DNA of 6,513 nucleotides from Actinomycetota bacterium (GCA_019348335.1 JAHWJR010000009.1:1-6513), one strand, 5' to 3'. Shown: positions 1 to 5,891, counted from the stretch's first letter. A program made the numbers and translations. Notes: generated from the letters alone by a model not told the origin.

Positions 1-52
1 GGGCGAGGCGGAACCGCTCGATCTCCACCAGGTCGGTCCCGATGCCGATCAC
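1..52 (-). CDS. acpS: Holo-[acyl-carrier-protein] synthase, N-terminal fragment (cut by window edge)
   Basis: Only the first 17 codons are present; the gene runs off the left edge. The minus strand from 52 reads MIGIGTDLVEIERFRLA, which matches the start of AcpS, the 4'-phosphopantetheinyl transferase that moves phosphopantetheine from CoA onto a serine of apo-ACP. The Asp in GTDLVEI (residue 7) corresponds to the conserved metal-binding Asp of the family. The GTG at 52-50 is chosen because it aligns with the usual protein start and has GGGAGGG 8 bases upstream (67-61). An in-frame GTG at 61-59 would lie inside that ribosome binding site. The position after glmS is where acpS sits in many Actinomycetota, which supports the call. 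The gene is 82 bases past the glmS stop, with a strong hairpin between them. The active site and C-terminal half cannot be assessed. Confidence 0.87.
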   Translation of the reverse strand, partial: MIGIGTDLVEIERFRLA

Positions 53-60
53 GCCTCCCA

Positions 61-67
61 CCCTCCC
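61..67 (-). promoter_or_regulatory. Ribosome binding site of acpS
   Basis: The minus strand reads GGGAGGG, a good Shine-Dalgarno match, ending 8 bases before the GTG at 52. A second GGGAGG at 59-54 is only one base from the start codon and too close to act for it. The first base of this site directly abuts the base of the hairpin at 68-116. Confidence 0.65.
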
Positions 68-116
68 GTTCTTTGTCGGGTGGCCCACCGCCACGGTGGT
101 CCAGCCGACAAAGAAC
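68..116 (-). repeat. Long imperfect inverted repeat (hairpin) between glmS and acpS
   Basis: The arms GTTCTTTGTCGG (68-79) and CCGACAAAGAAC (105-116) are perfect 12-base complements. Inside them, 81-83 pairs with 101-103 and 85-90 pairs with 94-99, closing on a 3-base loop at 91-93. In total 21 of 23 positions pair, with single mismatches at 80/104 and 84/100. The palindrome fills most of the glmS-acpS gap. Neither strand has a T-tract after it, so it is not a classical intrinsic terminator, although actinobacterial terminators often lack one. On the minus-strand transcript the acpS ribosome binding site begins on the next base. Possible roles are an attenuator or partial terminator, an mRNA 3'-end stabiliser or processing site, or a dispersed palindromic repeat. 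The structure itself is certain; its role is open. Confidence 0.85.
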
Positions 117-134
117 CAGGCGTGCGGGGGCCCC

Positions 135-3100
135 TCAGCGGGCCCGCCACCGCTCGGCCAGGACGTGGACGGGCGTGGTCAGCAACTCGACGATGGGGAC
201 CTCGGCCAGCACCTCGTCACGGAAGACCGGCTCGGTCTCGGTCACCGCGTCGGCCAGGGCGGCGTAGCGCCCCTGATAGCCCTCGAGCACGGCTCGCGCC
301 TGGTCCGCCGGCAGCCGGCCGGCGGGGCGCACGTGCAGCAACGCCAGGCCGCAGACCGAGTTGTCCTTGACCTCGGGGACCATCAGCACCGTCCGCCCGT
401 CGCTGGCCCCCACGGCCACCGTGACCTGGCGCTGGGCGGCCACCCGGTGCTTGGTGCCCCGCAGCGCAGGGTCGTCCTCGGCCCGGGACCGCAACCCGGC
501 GGCGACGCCGCCCTTGTCCAGCACGTGCAGCGTGGCGGTGCCGTCGGCGACGTTGCCCTCGATGCGGTAGTGCGTGTGGCCGGTGACCTCGGCGACGGCC
601 GGGCCCAGGGCGGCAAGGGTGCGCAGGGACCGGTAACCGAGGCGGTCGGTGCCCACCCCCACCTCGAGCACGGCTTGGACCAGCGGCGCCTCCAGCAGCG
701 CGTCCTCGGAGCGCGAGATGCCCACGGTGACGGTCTTGGCCTGGTGTTTGATGGCGTCGACCGGACGGGTCAGCTCGTCGATGCCGAGCGTCAGTGCGTT
801 GGTGAGGTCGCCCACCACGACGCTGGGCAGGCCGACCTTGCCGAAGTCGAGCTCGTAGGCCTCCAGCGGCAGGATCCCCGTCGAGTAGCGCAGCAGCAGG
901 GCCAGCTGCACGGCCGTGCCCGGCGTGAGGGCGCCGTCGTAGGCGCCACTGCGCAGGCCGTCGAGCACGCGGCGGGCGACGTGGTCCAGCTCGGGGCGCA
1001 GCCGGTCGAGCAGACCCTCGTCCTGGCGGCCGTCCCGGCCGGCCAGGGCCGATTCCACCGCGGCCCGGCCCTCCCGCAGGGGACGAGCCGAGGCGTCGAT
1101 GGCCAGGGCCGCCTCGTAGCCGAACAGGTGCCCGGCCATGGCCGAGAGCACGAACGCCAGCGAGGGGTGGACCTCGGGCACGGTGATGGTGGCCAGGGCG
1201 GCGGGGAACTGCTGGCCCTCGGTGGCGATCACGACCGGCGCGCCCCGGTGGGCCCGGTAGATCGCCACCTCCTTGGCCACGTCGTCGGCGTTGGGCTTGG
1301 ACAGCCCGGCGGCGCACACCAGCACCAGCGGTTCGGAGGAGAGGTCGATGTGCTTCTTGTCCTCGGTGCCGTCGCAGGCGATGGACCGGTAGCACAGCTC
1401 CGAGAGCTTGATCCGCACCTCCTCGGCGGCGATGCGGTTGGGCCCGTTGCCCACCACCGCCCAGTGCCGGCGGGACGGCGCGTGGCGGGAGGCGGCCTCG
1501 GCCACGGACGGCCGCTGGGCCAGCACCGTCTCCATGGCGGCCGGGAGCCGGCGCAGCCCCTCGAGCAGCTCCGAGCTGCGGGCCCGGTCGGCACAGTCCA
1601 GCACGTCGGCGATGCCCTCGCCGAGGAGGAACCCAGCTGCCACCTGGCCGTAGAAGGCCTTGGTGGAAGCGACGCTCATCTCCACGTCGCGCCCGTCGGA
1701 GGTGTACAGCACGCCGGTGGCCTTCTCCACCAGGTCGCTGTTGCGGCGGTTGACGATGGCCACGACCGGGGCCCCCCGAGCCCGTACCAGGTCGACCGTG
1801 CGGTTGGTGTCGGTCGTGGTGCCCGACTGGCTCACGGCCACCACCAGCGCGTCGGACATGTCGTCGTCGAGCCCGAAGCCCGACAGCTCGGTGGCGAGCA
1901 CCGCCTCCACCCGCAGCGGAGACCGGGCACACGCCTCGGCGACAGCGGTGGCGACGCTCTGGCCGGCCACCGCTGCCGTCCCCTGGCCGATCACCAGCAC
2001 CCGGCGGATGGCGCCCTCGGCGAGCGATCGCCGCAGCGCCGGCGGCAGCACGTCCTCGCCGAGCACGACGGTGAAGCGGCCGTTCTCCTCGTGGATGCGG
2101 CCGCGGGTGGTGCGGGCCAGCGAGCGGGGGGCTTCGGACAGTTCCTTGAGCAGGTAATGGGGGAACTCGCCCCGGTCGATGTCCCTGGTGGTGACCTCGG
2201 CGGTCTGGATGTCGTCCTCGTCGACGGGCAGCGGGGTGCCGTCGTAGGCGGTGCGGGCCACGCCGGCGACCGTCCCCGCCCGGGAGCCGTCGAGCACGAT
2301 GACCTGTCCCGGGCGTCCGTCGGCACCGACGCCGGCGCCACCGTCCATCCGCAGGTACCGGCGGGTCTCCCCCACCACCCCGTAGGGCTCGCTGGCCACC
2401 ACGTAGGCATCGTCGGCCAGGCCGACGTAGAGCGCCTGCCCGCTTCCGCGCAGGGCGAGCAGCAGGTGCTCGGGGTGCTCCGCCGTGCTGGCGGCGATGG
2501 CCAGCGACCCCTCCAGGCTCGCCACCGTGGCCCGGAAGGCATCCTCCTCGGAGAACCCGTCGGCCATCCGGCGGGAGACCAGGGCGGGCACCACCTTTGT
2601 GTCGCAGGTGATCTCCGGCGGGATACGCAACCCCCAACGCTGGTGCAGGTCGGCGTGGTTGTCGACGTCCCCGTTGACGGCGATGGTGACGTAGGGCCCG
2701 CCGGCGAGATCCTGCTCCTCGTGGTTGAGCGGGTGGGCATTGGCCTCCGAGACGATGCCGACGCTCGCCCACCGGGTGTGACCCAGCACGGTGACCCGAG
2801 CGGTCGGAGCGGCAACGGCCCGCCGCAGGAGGGCATCCTCCCGGATGGCCGCCCGCAGGGCCCGGGTGTTGTCCCCCAGCTCGCCGATCTCGGCCGCCGC
2901 CTTGTAGACCAGGCTCAGGTTCCCGCAGGGTGTCCGCACCGCCCCCGACGTGAACAGCGGGTCGGCGAGGCGCTCCGCCGCCAGGGCGGCCACTTCGGGC
3001 CCGTCGAGGTCGAGGCCGTGTCCGGCGACCAGCAGGTGCAGACCGGCGGAGTCTCGGCCCCGCACCTCCAGGCGGTCGAGGGCGGCCAATGCCGCCTGCA

Positions 3101-3560
3101 CCGAGGCGAAGGCCTCCACCGCGGCGGGACCGGGGCCGCTCCCCGCCAGGTCGGCCACGGCGGTGGCGGCCGCCAGGCGATCGTGGGCCAGGGCCCACAC
3201 CACGTCCTTGAGTCGCACCAGGGCGGCGTTGCGCGCCTCGAGTACGTCCCCGGACATGGCCAGCACCTCGGCGTCGACCTCGCGGTCGAGGCGCTGGGTC
3301 TCGCCCTCGAACCGGGCCAGGGCGGTGGCGAGCTGGGCGGCCACGTCGGGAGAGGCGATGAGGCACTGCAGGCCGGCGGTGCCGCCCAGCAGACCGTCGA
3401 GCGACTCCAGGGCCCCGGCCAGCTGCTCGATGGCCTCGGGCCGGTCGAGATCGACGTCGGCCAGCGCCGCCTCGGCCTGGCCCAGGGCGGCACCGATCTC
3501 GTCGGGGGTTGGCGGGGTGCGCTCCGAGGGGCGGCGGACCACGGCGATGATGCCGCACAT
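135..3560 (-). CDS. glmS: Giant glutamine--fructose-6-phosphate aminotransferase (GlmS-type, 1141 aa)
   Basis: This cytoplasmic enzyme should form glucosamine-6-phosphate from fructose-6-phosphate and glutamine, the first step to UDP-GlcNAc. The ATG at 3560 is fixed because MCGI places the catalytic Cys2 at the processed N-terminus. Glutaminase motifs follow: RGRDSAG (167-173), GHTRWAS (260-266), NGDVDN (296-301), CDT (319-321) and FPHYLLKEL (466-474, the link to the isomerase half). The first SIS domain has GQGT (525-528), VSQSGTTTDT (576-585) and VASTKAF (630-636). The second has K718, E721 and H737, matching E. coli K485, E488 and H504 with the same 16-residue Glu-to-His spacing. AKTVTV (941-946) matches the catalytic C-tail, with K942 for K603. 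The usual length is about 610. Extra material lies at about 11-160, 185-240, 837-930 and 951-1141. No frameshift or stop is seen. The gene has no clear ribosome binding site and starts 35 bases after glmM. Residue matches are from memory; a changed substrate is possible but the gene order argues for GlmS. Confidence 0.9.
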   Translation of the reverse strand: MCGIIAVVRRPSERTPPTPDEIGAALGQAEAALADVDLDRPEAIEQLAGALESLDGLLGGTAGLQCLIASPDVAAQLATALARFEGETQRLDREVDAEVLAMSGDVLEARNAALVRLKDVVWALAHDRLAAATAVADLAGSGPGPAAVEAFASVQAALAALDRLEVRGRDSAGLHLLVAGHGLDLDGPEVAALAAERLADPLFTSGAVRTPCGNLSLVYKAAAEIGELGDNTRALRAAIREDALLRRAVAAPTARVTVLGHTRWASVGIVSEANAHPLNHEEQDLAGGPYVTIAVNGDVDNHADLHQRWGLRIPPEITCDTKVVPALVSRRMADGFSEEDAFRATVASLEGSLAIAASTAEHPEHLLLALRGSGQALYVGLADDAYVVASEPYGVVGETRRYLRMDGGAGVGADGRPGQVIVLDGSRAGTVAGVARTAYDGTPLPVDEDDIQTAEVTTRDIDRGEFPHYLLKELSEAPRSLARTTRGRIHEENGRFTVVLGEDVLPPALRRSLAEGAIRRVLVIGQGTAAVAGQSVATAVAEACARSPLRVEAVLATELSGFGLDDDMSDALVVAVSQSGTTTDTNRTVDLVRARGAPVVAIVNRRNSDLVEKATGVLYTSDGRDVEMSVASTKAFYGQVAAGFLLGEGIADVLDCADRARSSELLEGLRRLPAAMETVLAQRPSVAEAASRHAPSRRHWAVVGNGPNRIAAEEVRIKLSELCYRSIACDGTEDKKHIDLSSEPLVLVCAAGLSKPNADDVAKEVAIYRAHRGAPVVIATEGQQFPAALATITVPEVHPSLAFVLSAMAGHLFGYEAALAIDASARPLREGRAAVESALAGRDGRQDEGLLDRLRPELDHVARRVLDGLRSGAYDGALTPGTAVQLALLLRYSTGILPLEAYELDFGKVGLPSVVVGDLTNALTLGIDELTRPVDAIKHQAKTVTVGISRSEDALLEAPLVQAVLEVGVGTDRLGYRSLRTLAALGPAVAEVTGHTHYRIEGNVADGTATLHVLDKGGVAAGLRSRAEDDPALRGTKHRVAAQRQVTVAVGASDGRTVLMVPEVKDNSVCGLALLHVRPAGRLPADQARAVLEGYQGRYAALADAVTETEPVFRDEVLAEVPIVELLTTPVHVLAERWRAR
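138..710 (-). other. Unassigned C-terminal extension of GlmS (residues 951-1141)
   Basis: Canonical GlmS ends at the AKSVTVE tail. Here about 195 residues follow the equivalent AKTVTV. The first part (about 960-1080) alternates short hydrophobic stretches with Gly and charged turns, such as YRIEGNVADGTATLHVLDKGG and KHRVAAQRQVTVAVGASDG split by loops, and looks mainly beta. The last part (about 1084-1141) looks helical (LPADQARAVLEGYQGRYAAL). No signal peptide, membrane helix or metal-binding Cys/His cluster is seen. I do not recognise the fold; a regulatory or oligomerisation domain is one guess. Confidence 0.65.
3081..3530 (-). other. Inserted helical block in GlmS behind the catalytic Cys (residues 11-160)
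   Basis: In ordinary GlmS the N-terminal MCGIVGYIG strand is followed within about 25 residues by the RGYDSAG motif. Here MCGIIAVVRR is followed by about 150 extra residues before LDRLEVRGRDSAG. The extra part is rich in Ala, Leu, Glu and Arg, has heptad-like hydrophobic spacing and lacks long proline-rich linkers after residue 20. It is therefore probably a bundle of amphipathic helices. The flanking glutaminase motifs are intact on both sides, and composition and frame are continuous with the rest of the gene. I do not recognise the domain. Confidence 0.7.
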
Positions 3561-3579
3561 GGGAGGGCAGGGTAGTGGG
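3561..3579 (+). other. Candidate G-quadruplex motif upstream of glmS
   Basis: The plus strand, which is the template for glmS, carries four runs of three G with loops of 1, 2 and 4 bases (GGGAGGGCAGGGTAGTGGG). It starts on the base next to the glmS start codon and occupies over half of the glmM-glmS gap. The transcript itself is C-rich here, so any quadruplex would form in DNA, not in the mRNA. The pattern fits the usual G3 rule, but such motifs arise by chance in GC-rich genomes, and no function is shown. Confidence 0.5.
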
Positions 3580-3595
3580 TGGTTCCTGGCCGGCC

Positions 3596-4948
3596 TCAGC
3601 GAGGTTCGGAACCAGCGGGTGCGGTGCAGGCCCGCTCGACGGCGGCAACCAGGCGCTCGGCGGCGTCCTCGGCCTGAGCGGGCGTCGGCGCCTCCACCAT
3701 GATCCGCACCATCGGTTCGGTCCCACTGGGTCTGACCAGCACCCGACCGCTGCCGCCGAGCTCGGCCTCCACGGTGGCGACCTCAGCCGCCACCGCCTCC
3801 GGGAGCACTTCGGGCCGGCGTTCGACGGCGACGCCCCTCAGCACCTGGGGCAGCCGGGTCATGGCCGCGGCGGCGAGCTCGGCCAGCGGTCGTCCGGCAC
3901 GGCGGACCAGGTCGGCCAGGAGCACGCCGCTGAGCACGCCGTCACCGGTGGTGGCCAGGTCGCGAAAGATGATGTGGCCGGACTGCTCGCCGCCGAGCGA
4001 CCACTGTCCCCGTTCGAGGGCGGCCAGGACGTGCCGGTCGCCCACCGGCGTCTCGACCGTGGTGACGCCGTGCTCGGCCATGGCCCGGCGGAACCCCAGG
4101 TTGGTCATCACCGTGACCACCACGGTGGCGTCCCGGAGGTGATCCCGCCGGCGGAGGTCGAGGGCGAACATGGCGAGGAGCTGGTCACCGTCGACGAGCT
4201 CGCCCCGGTGGTCGACGGCGTGCACCCGGTCGGCGTCGCCATCGAGGGCCAGCCCCAGGTCGGCTCCCGTCGCCACCACCGTCCGGCACAGCTCGCCGGG
4301 GGCGGTCGAGCCACAGCCGGCGTTGATGTTGAGCCCGTCGGGCTCGGCGTGGATCACTCGGACGTCGGCGCCGAGCCGACGCAGGACCTCGGGACCGACC
4401 GCCGATGCCGCTCCGTTGGCCGGGTCGAGCACGATCGACAGCCCGTCCAGGCGGCGACCCTCGAGCAGGCCGACGAGCGCCTGGGTGTAGGCGGCGCTCA
4501 CGTCTCGATCGGTCACCGTCCCGATGGCGGTGCCGCCGGCTGACGAGGCCGGCCCGCCCGCCCGCAGGCGCTCCAGCTCACCCTCCAGGCGGAGCTCCAC
4601 CTCCTCCGCGAGCTTGCGACCACCGGGTGCGAACAGCTTCACCCCATTGTCGGTGTACGGGTTGTGGGAGGCAGAGATGACGACCCCGGGCACATTCTCG
4701 GTCGCCGAGAGCCAGGCCACTGCCGGGGTCGGCACGACACCCAGGCGCTCGACGTCGACCCCCGAGGCGGCCAGTCCGGCGGCCAGGGCCGACTCGATCA
4801 TCGGTCCGGAGCGGCGGGTGTCGCGCCCGATGACGAAGCGCTCGCCCCCCAACGCCGAAGCGGCCGCCCGACCCAGGGCGGCGACCCACTCCGGGGTCAG
4901 CTCGGTGTCGCGCCCGCGGACCCCGTCGGTCCCGAAACGCAGTGCCAA
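3596..4948 (-). CDS. glmM: Phosphoglucosamine mutase GlmM (450 aa, TTG start)
   Basis: GlmM interconverts glucosamine-6-phosphate and glucosamine-1-phosphate in the UDP-GlcNAc pathway, so it uses the product of the neighbouring glmS. All four phosphohexomutase signatures are present. FGTDGVRG is at 5-12, and the phosphoserine loop ISASHNP is at 91-97 with S93 as the residue that carries phosphate. The metal-binding loop DGDADR is at 236-241, the sugar loop GGEQSGH at 319-325 and the phosphate loop RPSGTEP at 406-412. The length (450) is normal for the family. The start is a TTG at 4948-4946, one base after the rpsI stop codon. It gives MALRFGTDGVRG, which fits known GlmM N-termini, and no better in-frame ATG or GTG exists nearby. 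No good Shine-Dalgarno precedes it, so translation is probably coupled to rpsI. rpsI-glmM is a standard actinobacterial pair; coaA, which sits after glmM in some relatives, is absent here. Confidence 0.96.
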   Translation of the reverse strand: MALRFGTDGVRGRDTELTPEWVAALGRAAASALGGERFVIGRDTRRSGPMIESALAAGLAASGVDVERLGVVPTPAVAWLSATENVPGVVISASHNPYTDNGVKLFAPGGRKLAEEVELRLEGELERLRAGGPASSAGGTAIGTVTDRDVSAAYTQALVGLLEGRRLDGLSIVLDPANGAASAVGPEVLRRLGADVRVIHAEPDGLNINAGCGSTAPGELCRTVVATGADLGLALDGDADRVHAVDHRGELVDGDQLLAMFALDLRRRDHLRDATVVVTVMTNLGFRRAMAEHGVTTVETPVGDRHVLAALERGQWSLGGEQSGHIIFRDLATTGDGVLSGVLLADLVRRAGRPLAELAAAAMTRLPQVLRGVAVERRPEVLPEAVAAEVATVEAELGGSGRVLVRPSGTEPMVRIMVEAPTPAQAEDAAERLVAAVERACTAPAGSEPR

Positions 4949-4949
4949 G

Positions 4950-5345
4950 TCAGCGCTTGGAGTACTGCGGTGCCTTGCGGGCCTTCTTCAGCCCGTACTT
5001 CTTGCTCTCCTTCTCGCGGGCGTCCCGAGAGAGGAAGCCGGCTCGCTTGAGCGTCGTCCGCAGATCGGGATCGAGTGCGACCAGCGCCCGGGCGATCCCG
5101 AGGCGGAGCGCCCCCGCCTGCCCGGTCGTGCCGCCGCCGTCCATGGTCACGTCGACGTCGTAGGCCTCGGCCGTGGTGGTCAACCGGAGCGGCTCGGTGG
5201 CGATCATGCGGTGCGTCTCGGAGGGGAAGTAGTCCTCGATCGAACGGCGGTTGACGGTGATGGCGCCCTCCCCGTGCCGGAGACGGACGCGGGCCACCGC
5301 CTGCTTGCGGCGACCGGTGGACTGGACGAGGGGCTTTCCGGCCAT
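4950..5345 (-). CDS. rpsI: 30S ribosomal protein S9
   Basis: S9 (uS9) is a small-subunit head protein whose C-terminal tail reaches toward the P-site tRNA. The 131-residue length is normal. The N-terminal part has STGRRKQAVARVRL (9-22), and the family signature GGGTTGQAGALRLGIARAL spans 70-88. The basic tail ends in PQYSKR, the conserved SKR ending that contacts tRNA. The ATG at 5345 lies 2 bases after the rplM stop and has a perfect AAGGAGG 7 bases upstream, inside the rplM 3' end. rplM and rpsI should be cotranscribed and translated at matched levels, as in most bacteria. Confidence 0.98.
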   Translation of the reverse strand: MAGKPLVQSTGRRKQAVARVRLRHGEGAITVNRRSIEDYFPSETHRMIATEPLRLTTTAEAYDVDVTMDGGGTTGQAGALRLGIARALVALDPDLRTTLKRAGFLSRDAREKESKKYGLKKARKAPQYSKR

Positions 5346-5347
5346 GC

Positions 5348-5821
5348 TCAGGCCTCCTTCCGGGCGGGCGCCGGCGGCTCACGCCGGGCGGCGGAGAGGT
5401 CGAGCGGCGAGGGGGACTGGGCGGCGTGGGGATGGGTGGGTCCGGCGTACACCTTGAGCTTGCGCAGCATGGACCGACCCAGCGAGTTCTTCGGGAGCAT
5501 GCCTCGAACGGCCTTGCGCACCGCCTCCTCGGGCTTGCGGGCGAGGAAGTCGTCGTAGCGCTGGCTGCGGATGCCCCCCGGGTACCCGGTGTGGTGGTAG
5601 ACGATCTTCTTCTGCGCCTTGTCGGAGGTGAGCACCACCTTGTCGGCGTTCACCACGATGACGTGGTCGCCGGTGTCGACGTTGGGGGCGTAGATCGGCT
5701 TGTGCTTGCCTCGGAGCAGGCGGGCCACCTCGGTGGCCAGGCGACCCAGCACCAGGCCGTCGGCATCGACCACATGCCAGGCGCGGGTGATGTCGGTCTG
5801 CGTTGGTGCGAAGGTGGGCAC
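5348..5821 (-). CDS. rplM: 50S ribosomal protein L13
   Basis: L13 (uL13) is an early assembly protein of the large subunit. The 157-residue product contains the family landmarks in order: WHVVDADGLVLGRLATEVA (15-33), LRGKHKPIYAPNVDTGDHVIVVNADKV in two adjacent segments (36-62), YHHTGYPGG (75-83), the signature VRGMLPKNSLGRSMLRKLKVY (105-125) and THPHAAQSP (129-137). The protein is 10-15 residues longer than usual because of an Ala/Pro/Arg-rich tail (143-157), which overlaps the rpsI ribosome binding site in the DNA. The start is GTG at 5821-5819, supported by GGGAG 9 bases upstream and by alignment of residues 1-20 with the usual L13 N-terminus. It is probably the first gene of the ribosomal protein unit, with a candidate promoter in the preceding gap. 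Confidence 0.97.
   Translation of the reverse strand: MPTFAPTQTDITRAWHVVDADGLVLGRLATEVARLLRGKHKPIYAPNVDTGDHVIVVNADKVVLTSDKAQKKIVYHHTGYPGGIRSQRYDDFLARKPEEAVRKAVRGMLPKNSLGRSMLRKLKVYAGPTHPHAAQSPSPLDLSAARREPPAPARKEA
5353..5359 (-). promoter_or_regulatory. Ribosome binding site of rpsI
   Basis: The minus strand reads AAGGAGG, a full anti-Shine-Dalgarno complement, 7 bases before the rpsI ATG. It lies within the last codons of rplM (Arg-Lys-Glu-Ala region). It is the strongest such site in the window, in contrast to glmM and glmS. Confidence 0.8.
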
Positions 5822-5830
5822 GGGGAACTA

Positions 5831-5835
5831 CTCCC
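5831..5835 (-). promoter_or_regulatory. Ribosome binding site of rplM
   Basis: The minus strand reads GGGAG, 9 bases before the GTG start, and supports that start. The GGGA (5835-5832) can pair with TCCC (5826-5823) across a 5-base loop. That small hairpin would cover the site in the mRNA; whether it regulates is unknown. Confidence 0.6.
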
Positions 5836-5861
5836 AGTCGGCGGGCATACGTGGAGCGCCA

Positions 5862-5891
5862 AGCCTACGGGCGGCACCCGAGACCCGGCAA
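5862..5891 (-). promoter_or_regulatory. Candidate housekeeping promoter of the rplM-rpsI unit
   Basis: On the minus strand TTGCCG (5891-5886) is a four-of-six match to the -35 consensus TTGACA. TAGGCT (5867-5862) fits the TAnnnT form of the -10 element, with 18 bases between them. Transcription would begin near 5855, leaving a leader of roughly 35 bases before rplM. It lies just after the stop of the upstream membrane gene, where a ribosomal protein promoter is expected. The matches are modest, so this is a prediction. Confidence 0.35.

Noticed and set aside
68..116. A classical rho-independent terminator for glmS
   Set aside because: No T-tract follows the stem on the minus strand; the next bases are GGGAGGG, the acpS ribosome binding site. 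A T-less terminator or attenuator remains possible and is kept as a finding.
68..117. A tRNA or other structured RNA gene in the glmS-acpS gap
   Set aside because: The sequence folds as one long hairpin with no cloverleaf arms, and it is too short for a tRNA.
135..3560. GlmS length explained by gene fusion or assembly error
   Set aside because: The extra parts are spread through the protein between intact motifs, in a single frame with uniform composition. That fits an evolved long form better than a chimera or misassembly, although only comparison with relatives would settle it.
42..3575. A 1177-residue open frame on the plus strand antisense to glmS
   Set aside because: It mirrors the glmS codon pattern in GC-rich DNA, where stops are rare on the opposite strand. 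Its translation is a low-complexity Gly/His/Gln/Arg-rich string with no motif, while the minus-strand frame has complete GlmS motifs.
217..3726. A 1169-residue minus-strand open frame overlapping glmS in another frame
   Set aside because: The translation is almost entirely Gly, Arg, Pro and Ala and spans the glmM-glmS boundary. It is a shadow of the true frame.
3575..4543. A 322-residue plus-strand open frame antisense to glmM
   Set aside because: It has the same shadow character, with no recognisable motif, and lies opposite a fully supported GlmM.
4524..5558. A 344-residue plus-strand open frame across glmM, rpsI and rplM
   Set aside because: It runs antisense through three well-supported genes and both of their junctions, and has biased composition without motifs.
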